Shown here one piece after another: positions 1 through 14,016 of a stretch of 64,000 bases of DNA. The stretch's first letter is position 1. The number at the start of each line of letters is the position of its first letter. The DNA comes from Rallus limicola (taxonomy: Eukaryota; Chordata; Aves; Gruiformes; Rallidae), in assembly GCA_022605955.1 (NCBI GenBank), contig JAKCOZ010000039.1, forward strand, positions 3,038,001 to 3,102,000, read 5' to 3'. The notes under the pieces are model-generated. The model did not search any database, had not been told where the DNA came from, and saw only the letters and a program-made list of their open reading frames with translations. The translations under genes were made by a program, and so were the position numbers.

Positions 1-256
1 TTACAGCCCAAATATGACAAGCGAGTTACAAAATGTTCACTTATAATAGGAAAAAAGTGCTTTATCATCACTGGAAACAACCAATGTTACAATTCAATTC
101 CTGATGCTTTCTCAGCAGCCCAGTGGAATATTGAGTATTGTTTGGAAGGAATTAATTCCTTCATTCGAGCATCTGGAGAACAACATTTTCAACACTTCTC
201 AAATATATGCTGTAATAACCCAGGAAAACAGGAAATATGCTCTGCATCCATCAAAG

Positions 257-284
257 GTTTTGTTGTTTGTTTGTTTGTTTGTTT
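257..284 (+). repeat. (GTTT)n microsatellite
   Basis: Tandem GTTT units, about five to six copies. Confidence 0.85.
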
Positions 285-1374
285 CCTTTAATCTGAGGGC
301 CTTGAGGGCTATTTTACTTCATAGAGGTATCCAGCAAACTATTAGATTCCGTAATAGTACAAAAGACATTGATTGTCCAGCTGGCAGAGTAGGATCTCTT
401 TAATTAGTCCAATCTGCAAGTTGGATGGTCCTCTGTGACACTGGCTGCTGTTGTGTGAAGTATCGCTCCTGCTGAGGTCAGTGCTACTAATGACATCTGC
501 TGAGCCAGGTTTCATCTCTCAAGGACAGCTTATTTTATTTTGCAAAAGCTCACTGGCACCAATCTATCAGGTTCCTTTAGGACAAGGTCTCACTTCAGCT
601 CTGACCAGGTGGAACCCTGAGCCTCACAAATGAGAGATCGTGGCTCCTGGGAGCATAACCTGGGCTTCTGTGGCTTGTACCTCCTTGTGAGCACTTTCCT
701 TGGGTAGATCTCTGCATCTCTTGTCTTGGCAGTTTGGTTGTCTCCTGTTACAAGTGGACAGGGTCACAGACATGGTAGGCTGTCTCCTAGGGACTTTGCT
801 TTCTGTTTTGCTTGGGCACTTTTCTTGGGTGGACAGTTTTCACGATGTATTTTCCTGCATCTTAATGGAGAGTTTTAACTGACCAGGAATGGCTTCTCTG
901 GGTTGTGCAGTGTACCTCTAATCAATAAGACAGACGCAGAGACATAACGCGGAAATGAATTGATTTCTGTGAAGAGAGGGGAATGTGACTAATTGTTGCT
1001 GAGCCACCTGCTGCTACAGCCAGATTGAAACATCTCCACTGTTCGCTGCTATGTTTAGCTGCAAATTGCTGGGTGTGAAGGCTTTCTGCCAGAAGTCAAA
1101 ATGCCCAGCACAAGAGGGTGCCTCCTTTACAGCACAGTCTGATGACTTCAGCTTTTGTAGACAAAGCATCCTTGAACTAGCATCCCAGGTGCTGTTAGCA
1201 AAATAGGAGATGTACACCTCTCCCCATTCACCTGGCTTTTAAGATGGACTTTTGTAGACAGTTAGAAACTGAGCTAGAGACATGACCATCATTTGAAATC
1301 CCTGCTCTGACCCTGGAGTATGTTCTGTTGCAGGAAACTCTTTCTGAATTATGTTTCATTTTGATAGGTCTTGA

Positions 1375-1530
1375 GATGCTTGACAAAGACTGCCACAATT
1401 ATTCCTTTGTATAGATGAGAAAACTGAGGCAGGGGGACAGTAGTAACTACCTTTGAACATTGAGAGAGCAATGGCAGAGGCTGAAAATGAATACAGGTAA
1501 TTTGAAAAATCACTCCTAGGTGTGCTATTT
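1375..1530 (+). mobile_element. MIR-like (CORE-SINE) relic
   Basis: The stretch contains AGATGAGAAAACTGAGGCAG, then a spacer, then GCAATGGCAGAGGCTGAAAA and ATACAGGT. These match, in the right order and spacing, the MIR core (cagatgaggaaactgaggc ... gtggcagagc..gattt.aacccaggt). It is strongly diverged, as expected for an amniote-age SINE. The edges are approximate. Confidence 0.6.
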
Positions 1531-1565
1531 CCTAGTATCTGCCCATGTATGCTTCTTCAAGTCAT

Positions 1566-2003
1566 AGAATCAGAATCATAGAATCATAGAATGGCTTGAC
1601 TTGGAACAGACCTTGAGGTCGTGAAGTTCCAACCCCCTCTGCCATGGGCAGGGACACCCTCCACTAGACCAGGCTGCTCAAGGCCCAATCCATCCTGGTC
1701 TTGAACACTGCCAGGGAGGGGGCAGTCACCACTTCCCTGGGAAACCTATTCCAGTGTCTCACCACCCTTGTAGTGGAGAATTTTTTCCTAATAGCCAATC
1801 TAAATCTACCCCCTTCCAATTTAAAACCATTCCCCTTGTCCTATCACTATATGCCCTTCTAAAATGTCCTTCCCCAACTTTCTTGTAGGCCCCCGTCAAG
1901 CACAGCAAGGCTGCTATAAGATCTCCCTGGAGCCTTTGCTTCTCCAGGCTGAACAACCCAAACTTTCTCAGCCTGTCAATTCTACTGAGAAGTCTTTTGC
2001 TCT
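1566..2003 (-). mobile_element. CR1 LINE 3' fragment, antisense
   Basis: Starts with two ATAGAATCATAGAAT-type octamer copies, then reads as the reverse complement of the CR1 3' end (GGGACACCCTCCACTAGACC, later CCCTTGTCCTATCACTA). It ends near TCAGCCTGTCAATTCTACT. 5'-truncated. Confidence 0.93.
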
Positions 2004-5000
2004 AAGAGAAAAGAAATGATGGATCTCACTTGACTAGTTTTCAAAGCTAGCTATGTTGTGTACATCAGTCCTAGACCTATGGAGCTGACCTGGATGCTCA
2101 TTGTGGCTACACCAGGTATATTGCATTGCAGCTTTGGCTGGTTTGTACTAGGATGAGAATGGTGCTTGTGCCTGTAAAAAATCTGTTCACAATGCCTTGA
2201 TAGTCTTTGCATTTTCTAGAGTCTTCAGTCAACTTGTCCCTTTTACTGCTTACTGAAAAATTAAGCTTTTAGTTCTTCTCCCAGGAACAGCATGTGCCTG
2301 GGAATCCCTGAATGAGTTGAATAAATCACACTGATTTCTCTAGTGGTTTTGAGCACCTGTCTTTTTAATACGATTGCTATTCTGATGCATAGAAAAATTT
2401 GCCAGCTCAACATTAGTCTCATGGTTGTTGGTGGTTGGGTTTTTTTCTAATGTAGACTGGTTACCTGTCAATCTGTAGAGTTTGCCGTTTGCCTGCCACT
2501 GTAAAATATTTAATTTGTCATTCTCATTCTCCTCCCTCATCCATTCCCAAATACATACAGAGACGAAGAGACAGGAAGACCATCACTTGCTTAAGTGGGA
2601 ATATCTAGGACTGTATGAGAAAAGAGTTCAATATCTCATATTTCAAATAACTTACATCTTGGATTTCCCTGTTTAAAGTCCCTTTGAAGTTCTTTTTTAA
2701 TTGGATTGGACTCGGAAATTAATTATCATGATTCTCTGCAGTTAGAGGGTACTTTACCTCCTCTGAGCCTTGCTCAGATATTAATGAATTAAGGACAGTT
2801 TGCATCTAATTTGGACTAGGTGACTGAGCAACTCAGAAAAAGACTGTATTTCTATATAGAATCTCATTTTGTCACTGCTGGGGGAAGTACCTGCTGGGGG
2901 ATGGCTGACATTTAAGGGCTTGTGCAGTGAGGATACTTCCATTTGCAGCATGGAGTCATTAGGGTTTGCTCTGAGCAGGTTTTGTTGGCATGGTGCTGGA
3001 AACAGTTGAGCTCAGTCTGGTCCCTCAACACAGAGGCAGCTGCACCAAGTCACTTAGAGAAACAGCCAAAAAAGCACGGTCGACATGTACCGGGGTAGAT
3101 GGGCATATTAACGTGCTAAATACATTCAACCATAATCAATGGTTCATTGCTGGTGGGTTAAACAACCTTCTCCCTTGCTGAAGGATTTTATTTGACAGCA
3201 AGGTTATAGTGAAACACAGAAATCCAATATCCCTTCTATAAAATACAGAAGGAGAAAAAAAAATTACGTGGACTAAAATTATGACTTAATATCACATTTA
3301 GTTTGTCCTTTGCTGGGATTGGTAGGCTGTGTTTCAAAGCTCTATAATTGATATTGCTCATAACACCAGGGAAAAAGAGAAAGAGGGCAGGCTATAAACT
3401 AGAAGACTGGAGCTATAAGACAAGCATATTGTGAAGTGACAATAGAGAACAAGGTGGTTAAGGGATCACTAGATGGCAGTCATCTCTCCAGCAAGAGTAA
3501 GCGAGGAAGGGAGATAGAAGCTTGCGGAGTCACAAAAACAGCACAGAGGAAAGCAGATGTAATGTCATAAAATTATTGAAATGATGTCAAATTTGCTTTG
3601 CTTTGCACTAGGAGTCCCAGAGCAGGCAAAGCTTTCTCAAAAGTGGCCTCATCGTGTCAATGGATTTACTGACATCAGGAGAGCAGAAGGGATTGGTGCA
3701 TGCACACAAAACAAGGACGAGAAAGGAATTCAATTTAAAAAAAAAAAAAAGAAGAAAATTGTCTTGCTGAGACTTTCAGCCTTGTACTAGGATGTGAAAA
3801 TGTGGAGGTTGAAACTCAAACCCTAACGAATTTTTCAATACAGATTGCACACATTAATTTTATTTACTTGTACAGCACCAGTGCGGGCATGCCATGTATT
3901 TTAGCAAGCCTGGAAACAGTAGGCAATCTGTCTGTCCGTCTACCTGCAGAGTTTACTCATTTTGTTTATTATTTCTATTGCACTGCTCATGGTGCATAAG
4001 ACTGTGTTAACTTTAACAGAGTATGAGAGGGATCCCCAGTCCATAAGCCCATATCAGGGTATGCATCAAAATACCTGAACTTGGGATCACTCCAGTATTT
4101 CCCCTTGCAGTTATATTAGAAGAAGTTATATTAGAATATGGATTTAGAAGGTGAGGAGCACAGATCAAAGAGTAGCTATGGTTTAGTTCACCTGTTCTTT
4201 CCCAATTCATATACCTATTTTTTCCATGTTAACGCTCATCCAGAAACATGGCAAACATGGGTCAGTTCTCCATACAGTTTCCTGGAATAATTTTTAAGGG
4301 GCAAAGGATTATGTGAGTTCCTCTATACCAGCAAATAGTATAGGATTACGCTGAATTTAATGCTGCCCCATCAATACTGTATATTTGTAGTTGCACTAGG
4401 GCTACATTTCTCAAGCTGTTAGGTTATAACTTCAAGTAGATGGCCACAATGAGAACTGTGAATTTCTTAATTATAGCCCACGTTCTCTCAGTTGGCATTG
4501 CCACATGTAAGAGCAGGAATTGGTTAACATCAGCGCTGACATATTTATTCTTTTTTGCAAATGTTAAAGACCAAAGTTGCCTCCCTTAGGGGAATAAGAA
4601 GAATCACATCTTTTTAGAAAGTCATCTAGCTTTGCTTAATGACTAGGAATGATGGGGAGGTTACTGATTTGGCTGGTTACTTGGTTCTTCAGCATTACTT
4701 CAACAGGCATCACTCTGAGACAGAAATGTATAGGCAAAAAGCCTAAAACCTGCGAGCACTTTTGAAGAGTAGACAGAAAAATCACTTCCTAACAACACAT
4801 TGTCCCTTGGAAGTAATATCTTGGAAATATGGTAGAACTCCTTGGCTTGTAGTATCTGGTGTCTCTCTCCTTAACTTTTCCACACAAATATCCTTCTTTT
4901 GGCTCTGATATTTAGTCTCCAGTGTGATTTTATCCAGTTTCCTTAATATTCAGTCCTTGGTTCTTTTCTACACTTTACTAGGTGGCTCTGGTATCCTTTC

Positions 5001-8000
5001 TTCTTGCAGTAAAGCCTGTTAACTTTAGAAAAGTAATCACCTGAGCTGCTCAATAAACAGTGAAGATGGTACTCCTTCAGCTTGTTACGCTGCAACACAT
5101 TTTTCATGTTTCATACCTGTTGTGTTTTTTCTCTTAATTCTGACTTTTTTTTTTGCATGTCATTTTCTCAAGAGCAGTGACAACAGGATCTGACTAGATA
5201 TCCATGACATTTTTTCCCAGTTCTAGGGAAAGAGGAAGTATCACCTTCCTGCGCCTATATGCCTGAAATATATTAGTGTTCCTACAAGTAGACAGCTCCC
5301 CAGGAGCTAGAAGTAAACCAGCAGGAGATAATGGTTAGCTGTTTATCCAGCCAGAACATCTAACAAGACATTCAAGGTCTTCTCAAAGTCACTGCTTTGT
5401 AAGTGACTAGAGGGAACCCATTCTAGAGGGATGACTTTATATTTAGCAGAATTTAACTAAATAATTTGAGAATTAAAAAAAAAAAAAGTTGGTTAAATAA
5501 TTTATAAAGGGCATGGTGAAGACTTATTGTATGTAGTGAAACTAATACCTGAGACTTGTCTTACTGCTTGATCACACTTCCAGGCAAGGTGTCTCAAAAG
5601 GAGTCCTCTGTGCACTGTAGGTAGAGAAGCCTTGCTTTCCTGCTCGCATAGATCCAGGGAGCTCATTCATCATTATAAGGACAAATTATTCCCAGAGTTT
5701 CTGAAATAAAATACTGTAGAAAGTGAAAAGAGAAGGAAATGCTTTGGCTCTTCATTCTGACTCTGCATGAACATTTTCTTCAAGGTCTTTAGATTTTCAG
5801 TGGAACTGAAATTTTGGGTGTGTCTACATCAGTATTTTAATTCAGATGAGCAGTGTACATTTTAATATCTCCTCAGCATGACAGTCATCACACTTGGGCT
5901 CACATTTCAGAAGTTTTAGATCATGTTCTTTACAAACAAAGCTAAAGGATAGGAAGGGCTCCTATGGTGCCTCCGTCATGCTCCAATCACTAATGGGCTT
6001 TCTATCAGAGTTAGTCCATAGTCACACCACTGAAATTAAAGATAGGGTGGGCCTGGGTTCCTCAGCAACAACAGTTTTGATGTACAAATTGGAATAAATT
6101 GAGCAAAACCCTTTGCTAATAGGATATAGACATTGTATTCCAGTCAACCTAACAAAAATACATATTTGAATGAACACAATTTCTCAAGCAATATCCCTGC
6201 TAGTCTTTATTATAATTACCTATTATATGACATTTTCTTCCCAGAAATGCCATTAAGAGCCCCAGGCAGGATTCTTGGTTTTTCACAAAGGCAGGTTCCC
6301 TGTTGTCTAATCTGACCTTTACAGATATTAATTTAGAGTCATTATCTTGGTCTCACTAAGAACAAAGCAGAGGACCTGATAGGACTAGGAGCATCTGGAC
6401 TTCTAGGTGTTGCCCAATGTGTTCAGATGCAGTTTCATCATGCTCCATTGACCCACAACTCACAAAGGTATATCAAGGTCTTGCAGTTTTCAAAGGATTC
6501 AAGTCAGACTGCTTTCACTGTCCAGCAACAGACATCTAAAGATGACCTCATTTTAGGAGGCTCCTTCTGTAGCAAATAAAGATGGACCTCCAAAAAATGT
6601 TTAAGATTATCTACAGTCAAAATGTAGCTTAAGATTCTTTCCCCAACAGAACACCTTTTGTACTACACCAAAATGATCCCTGGGTGACTATATCAAATCT
6701 ATGTGCTTTGGTTTTAGAAACATGTGAATCCTACCTTTGGACTATTTAGAAATAGATGGAAAATTAAGATTTTGGAGAAGTAGAAAATTGAAATTTACAT
6801 TTTCTACTGAAATCATTTTAAGTCTCAGCATAACAAAATAAAAATACCCACAAAGATTAAAAGTTCTTCAAGCGACAGGTCAGGGAACCATGTGCTGTTT
6901 CCATGGAATAATTCTGCTGAGATAAAAGTATTGTCCACAGTGAGAACAATAGCTATGCAATAAGTAATTATCACTTCAGAGCTATGCTCCCCTGGCTTAT
7001 TATAGAAAAAAAACCACATATCTAGGACTGCTGCCTAGTATCATTGTCTCAGGATGAGTTTCACCTTGCTGGAATCATGTCAAATCAGTGAGTTCTTTTC
7101 TTTTAAGGATAAGGCATTTGTCATTTGTTTTCCTGGTGGTATATTATCTATTTCATGCCTTGTAGTTTTTTTCTTTTGCCTACACTGCTGCTTTACTTAG
7201 CAATATCAAAGCCAATTTATCCCTATCTTCTTATGCATATATTTCTGTTATGAAGAAATGAGGATAATTCACATAATTGGACTGGGATTTGTGGATGTCA
7301 TCACAATTCACCAACACTTGTAAGTCCTGTAGCCTCTTCCCTATTATTCTGCAATGCAGTTAGTATACAGATTGACACACTGATAAAACTAGTTGAGGAC
7401 ATCTAAGATTTCTCCATAGAGAAAAATCCCTCTGCTTCACTGTCTCAGCTTAGTGGTATACTTTCCATATTGTCCTGCATATTAATCCTTTGCTGCTAAT
7501 ATACATGCTGGTCTGCGTCTTCCAGGTATTTCCTTCTTCCTTTATTCTTTGACTTTTGTCCTCCTGTAAGTCATATAGAAATCAGTAGAGTTAGTAAAGC
7601 TTTCTATAGCATTTTTAAAAACATATCACAGCACTTAGCAATCAACTGCACTTTTGCTAGTTGATGCTATGGGTCAGTAAAACAAGATGGATAAATGCTG
7701 TCTGAAAGTATATAGGTTTTTCGACCAACTTCTTTTTAGTGCAGTGTTTTACAAGACTACTTCCAAAGATGGGCCTCAAAATGTAATTTTATCTCCCAGG
7801 GATGTGGAAGACCTGCAATAGCTCTAAGTCATACATCAAACCTCAATCCTGCTCATAGATCTTGCTATTAAGAGCTTGACTGGCACTTAATTTCCATCTC
7901 TATGTAGCTGTTCACATTGGCTCTTTTCTCTTTCCTTTACCTTCTTATGACTTTCAGTTCTTTGTTTCCTTTCAGGACTTCCTTCATAAATTCAATATTA

Positions 8001-11000
8001 TACTTCCTTATCTCCTTCTCATGCTATTATTAGGTTGGAAGTGCATTTGTTTCTCATAATAATTTTATTTAGGCCATAGAACATAAGAATCTGATTATTT
8101 CAGGTGGTTTTACACCCTAATTATGTAACTAATCAAATGAGGTTTTAGTTTGGTTGGAGATGGGGTTTTTTTAATTATTTTTATTATTTTAATTTATTTT
8201 TATGTCTCTTCTGGTGTTGTTCCCAGAAGGCCATTTTATTCCAAGACAAAGATGTTTTCTTGGTTTCCTTGGTCATACATCCAGTTCTTCTCTTTCACAT
8301 TTTTAAGACAGAATTTCTCCTTGTGCCACCTTAGGTTAAGCACTCTTTATTCTGCTGCATTCTTGTAGAGCCACACAACAAAGACAGCTACACCCTCACT
8401 TCTGATAGTGATCAAAGTAAGAATACAAAAAGGTAATCCCTGTCCAAAGAGAGAATCAACATTTTTGGGGGGTTGTTTTGATTTTTCTTCTTTTTTTCTT
8501 AAGAGCAGGCAGGAACATATGGTGCTCCCTGACTTGCGCCCAGACATATGGATGCCTTCCAGCCACCCTGATGGCAAAGTGGGCTGGCGACAGACTTAAT
8601 GCCGATGCCATAGGAACACTTGATTGCACAGCCTCCCCCACTCTATGGGGGAACCCTGTGGGGCACTCAGGCCTGCTCATTTACCAGAAAGCTGTCTGGA
8701 GGTGCCCCTTGAAAGATCACAGAACCGCAGCCAAAGACCTTTTGGATTAAATACATGGGATATATATCACTGTCATCTCCTGAATATTGGTGTCCCCGAA
8801 CTGAAGGGTTTTGGCAAGCTGAATGCTTGGTGTTAAACTCTGAATGACAAATAATGAACTGTTCACTGCCAGTGAAGTTACTATTAGATATTTCTAAGTG
8901 GAACTTGTGCACATATGGAATAAAGTCAGTTTTGTGACATCTCTTAACTCTGGTCCAGTTCCATTAACTTTTATTTTCCTCACCTGTTTCCACTGTCATT
9001 ATTGTCAGCCTTGGGGCAGGCATTTTTGAAACATTCATTTTAATTACAGCACAATAAGAATACAGCCCCTTGTGATATTTATCAGTGGAATACTCAAGAA
9101 ATTTTTTAATATATTGAAAATAAATCCTGTTTATGGCATACTGCTTTCCCAACTGCAGAAGAGTTTAGCAGTTAATATATCATGCATTTACCACCTTTTT
9201 AACATTTAAACAGAGCCTGGAATTTATACCCTTTGATGACTCACTGGTCCCTGCTGCTCAGATGTAATCATCATTCAATAAGAAATGGAAGAACTGAGTG
9301 AACACAACTAATGCTGCAGTGCTGACCGAGGTGGCAGAGCTGAGAAAAGTAGATTAATAAATTCCAGCATGATCTATTCTTAGCGACAGACATGGGCACC
9401 CCAGAACAGGCTGGGTCTGATCCATAAACATGCAAGGACAGGTAAGAGAGAAAACAAGACTGCTGGATACTCCATACAGGAGCTCATTATAAACGTTTAT
9501 GGTAGACTTTTACTGGTCCCTTAACGCTTGAGCAAAGGAACCTTTGGTGAATGAATGATTAACCATTTGCTGGGAGCTTGAGGAAACCGTGGAACAAAAT
9601 ATTTGTAGAACCTGTTTAAATGGGCTTTGGCACAGAGGACCCCCTTTGATAGGCTAACTGTACCTTGTGAGGCTAGGAAAACACTTCATGGATCCATTAG
9701 CAAGGAAGTGTCCAAGGAAAAGACTAACTCACCACTACTGGGAGCTATTAGCACTACTGGCCTTTTTCTCTGACATGTGGAAGGGTTGAACGTAACAGCC
9801 AAATCTTTGGCCTCACAGCTCTGTGGTTAATGTCCTTTTGCAATTAAACACACTGAGATGGTTCTGCCTTCATCTGTGGGCTTTAGCTGTAACTGAGATC
9901 AGTCAGTGGCTTGGCATGTCACTGACCCTGCCCACAGTGCCTCCTCTGCTGATGTGCTCTGGCACCCACAGCAGATGCACAGTTGGTGTGTTTAGGAGAT
10001 GCAAGGAGGTGCAGTAGCAATAGACTGCAGTTTGCTGAAAGGATTCCCGGGATTAAATCTGTTGCCAGCCCAATCTGCCATAGGGGGTGTCTGTAAATCC
10101 CCCCAGTCTGCCTGGAGCCAGCTGTGTGGCTCCTTCACAATGCATGAGACTCAGCTGCTCAGGATTGCTCACACTGAGATATGTAATTCATGTGCAGTCT
10201 AAAGGACCCAATTTCACTGAGGCGATACTGATTTACCCCTTTTTATGATCTTACCATACATATTTATTTAAAATGCTGTCAGATTCAAGGTATCTTAGAG
10301 GCCTGTGTGGTCTATACTGCCTTTAGGATGATATAGTGTATGAAGTGACATAAACTTCAGTACTGGTACTAGCTATTTATGGGTGTTGTCATCCCCTTCA
10401 AACAGATGCCTGGCAAACAGCAACTGAGTGAAGCAAGGTGGATCAGGGATGAAAAGGTTTTTTAGAAACAATAGTCACAACACATCATCTTCTCAAGGCC
10501 TGATCCTGCCAAGGCGCCTCCTACTTGGGGTGTAAATAAAAGCACACCAATTGCAGAGACACCTCTGTAGGCCGTAGAAAGGGAAGAAATGTAGAAAGGA
10601 AAGATGCCAGTCAGGCACAGTCAGAGGTCCCTCCTGGCTGCCTCACTCCAGAGCTATTGGGTGGTGCCCCTCCAACTCTAGCACAGCCATGATACCTGGA
10701 GCCACTTCTCCCAAAGCATTTTGCCCCCAGAGTAATTTCTTTCTACCCTCCCAAGTCATGTGGATTTGATGGAAGGCAGTTCTAGGGAGATGGCACCTTT
10801 CTGGAACCACAAAATCTTTTAAGCTGGCTGGCTGCTCACATATTCTCTCCACAATCATTTTACTTGAGTTACAAGCTCTTCTGCTCTCTTCTGCCCCGCA
10901 CCTTCCTTTCACTCCCAGTTCATCTTCTTCCATTTCCTTTGTTTAGTTAATCCTCTATAATGAAATCCTGGAGAATTAAATAATTTAAAAATGCATCTAA

Positions 11001-12505
11001 GAATTCATTTTATTTTGCCAGTCATCACTTGGTTCATATACTATATTCCTTTTTCCTTTATGCTCTGCCTTGGTTGTTTAAGTAAAGCCTTTTTTGGTTG
11101 GGGACTCTCAGTGAATGCACAGCACTGTATGTTCAACACAATATGCTTCTAATCTCAGTTGACCCTCAGCAGCCCTTAAGCTTAGACTGCCACAAATATC
11201 AACATATAATTTCAGCTAATAGATATCAATGAGTACTGAGGCCTCCATTTTAAACTGTGATCCCTACATTTGCTTGAAAGACCGATTTGTGATAAATGAC
11301 AGACTGAAGTGTGGAGTACTGTGACCCTGTGGAAAACCCTCGCGTTTATTTGTGAAAGCAATTTTTTTAAAAAGGCCCCATGACTACCCATACAGTTGCA
11401 ACTATGGGAATATGCTGCAAGTAAATCACTTTTCTTGGTGTTTAGGCTGTTATAGTTGGAATTCACATCACTCAAAAACTAGAAATGTAGTCTATGGTGG
11501 TCATTTGTGTTCTTTACATAGACAGCAAAGACAGACATCCTCTAAGGCTGATTCATCTAAGGTGTGAAAGGTCCCCTCACCAAATGGCTCCACAGATCTG
11601 CTCTACAGACAGTTCAGAAAACTGAATCCTTCCCTCAATAAAGAAACTCCTTCAAACAGAAAATAAACTGCTCCTGCAGGACCAATTTGTGTTTGTTTCT
11701 CCAAGCCTAATATGTGGTCTATATGTATCACCTCCATATCTGTATTCTACCACTTTTTTGGTTTTTTTTTCTGCCTCGCAACATTAAAAAAAACACCATT
11801 AGGAGCATCATTACCTATGTTACATTGAAAATAGAATCAATAAGAATTATATCTTCTATGAATCACAGGTTTGCAAAATGCTAACATGGTAGTATTTGTT
11901 TTCAGTACTTGTTCATGAGCCAACATGCCCACTCCCAAGTCTTAAAGGTTGTCCATTTTGCATGTCCATTTTGTGACACCAGAGAGCTAACATGTAGGAG
12001 ACACAAGTGATGGCTATTCCACTTGAAGTCAAAAGGAGCTACAACTTGTATAATTACATCAAATCTATTTATTAAATTATTCTATCTTTATGGTAAGGTT
12101 TCTTTCCTATCAGTTTAACCTGTTTCAATTCCAATGTTTCCTGTTGCCTTCTGCTGGAGATGATTGCCAGGGTAGAAAGAGCAAGCAATGCATTTTCCCA
12201 GATTAAACAGAGAAAGCAGAATGAATCACTGCTCTGTACAGTCTTTTTTTGAAGGAGAGCCAAGAGAGACATTGATTTAAAGAGTAAAGTAATTGGCACT
12301 TCGAGTTTTGATCTCACATATAGAAAACATAAAAGTTCAAGAGAACAGAGAATTCATCAGAATTGATCCAGTGTGACAAGGTACTGCAGAACTTCTGAAA
12401 AGTAATGTAAAATAAAGGTTAGTAAAAAAAAAAAAAAATCATTCCAGCCTATCAAATTCCACCATTTCTTCTCTCTGCAGTTAAAACAAAAAGTTCATCT
12501 GATTT

Positions 12506-12596
12506 TGTTATTTTGGTTTGTTTTGATTTTTTTTTTTTTTTTTTTTGGTCTGGGGGTTTTGGTTGGGGTTTTGTTTGTTTGTTTTCCCCCTTTATT
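12506..12596 (+). repeat. T/G-rich low-complexity tract with T20 run
   Basis: A T run at 12527-12546 is followed by GGGGG, GGTTGGGG and GTTT repeats. T/A runs also occur at 12949-12967 (T19) and 15567-15583 (A17). Confidence 0.8.
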
Positions 12597-13354
12597 CAGG
12601 TTAAACTGGACAAAATAGGTGAAACTTACCTAAGAAACCCCCTCAAGTGTTACAGCTTAGCAGTTGCAATCAATTTACCTTAACCTCCAATAAAAGGTCC
12701 AGATTTGTTCATTGTAGCAAGTCTTGATTTATTTAAATGGGGTTGGATCAGGTATGTGAATAAGGAGAAGCAGTCCAATTTCTGGGAATGGAGGCTCTAG
12801 TCTCTATTTTACTGTGCTAGCAATTGTTGACTACAACAGCAAAACATCCATTTCCCAAACTCTCCATGAGGAAGGAGACAATTCAGTTGTGTAGATCAAC
12901 AAAACAAATACAAATCAAAATACAAGCATTCCAACAAGGCTGTCAAACTTTTTTTTTTTTTTTTTTTAATAAAAAAATAGAGTCAATAGCAGTAGAGCTT
13001 CTCCACAAAAGAAGAGCAAAAGTGAAAGAGCATGGGATATTCTACATTAAGAAGGAAATTGTAGATTCTAAAGGTGAGAAATATTTTTTTTTCTGGTTTT
13101 GGATTGAATAAATGAAATTAAGCAAACCAGAAAAATTGTGGCTATAACTGACAATAGAAGAGTAGACATGGCTGTTTTCTTCTTGGCTGCTGGGCCATAG
13201 AATTAAACCATTGGTGTGACAGTTGGATGAGAGCTTTGGTATCAGGGATACACCAACACTGCATTTGTTATTTTCCTCGTGTTATAACTTTGTTTTCCCC
13301 TTTGTAACACAAGACCTTTTCCTTGGTGGAGTAAATAGGGAAGGTGGCTACTAA

Positions 13355-13384
13355 AAGCTTATCTGCTGGGATAAGCTTATCTGC
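13355..13384 (+). repeat. 18-bp tandem duplication next to a CR1 insertion
   Basis: AAGCTTATCTGC occurs at 13355-13366 and again at 13373-13384, period 18, just upstream of the CR1 at 13388. Confidence 0.7.
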
Positions 13385-13387
13385 ATC

Positions 13388-14016
13388 CCTAGCCTGGGAT
13401 GCATCAAAAGAAGTGTGACCAGCAGGCTGAGATAGGTGATTCTGTTCCTCTACACTGCTCTCATGAGAGCCCACCTGGAGTGCTACGCCCAGCTCTGGGA
13501 CTGTTGGGACTGTTGGGGTGAGTCCAGAGGAGGGTCTTGAAGATGTTCAAAGGGCTGAAGCACCTATCCTTTGAGGGCAGCCTTAAAGGGCTGGGTTTAT
13601 TCAGCCTGGAGAAGGCCTGGAAGACCCTGGAAGGCTCCGGGGACACCTTACTGCAGCCTTTTAATATTTAAAGGGGGCTTAAGAGAAAGATGGGAATAAT
13701 ATTTTTAGTAACCCCATAATGATAGGACAAGGGGCAATGGTTTCAAACTAAAAGATGGTAGATTTACACCAGGTATAAGGAAGAAGTTTTTCGTAATAAG
13801 GGTGGTGAAACACTGGAACAGATTGCCCAGAGAGATGGTAGATATCCCATTGCTGGAAACATTCAAGGCCAGGCTGGACAGGACTCTGAGAAACCTATAT
13901 ACTTGAGGATGTCCCTGCTCATTGCAGGGGAGCTGGACTGTATGACCTTTAAAGATGCCTTTTGACTCAACGTATTTTATGATTCTATGATTCTTTGATA
14001 TTGAGATTCTATGATT
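13388..14016 (+). mobile_element. CR1 LINE 3' fragment
   Basis: Runs from the C-terminal ORF2 region (GGGATGCATCAAAAGAAGTG, CCACCTGGAGTGCTACGCCC) through the 3' UTR to TTTTATGATTCTATGATTCT. The coding part is broken by stops. 5'-truncated. Confidence 0.93.

Noticed and set aside
8788..8810. Primer-binding-site-like TTGGTGTCCCCGAACTGAAG
   Set aside because: Resembles a lysine-tRNA primer site only with gaps, and no LTR ends or gag/pol follow.
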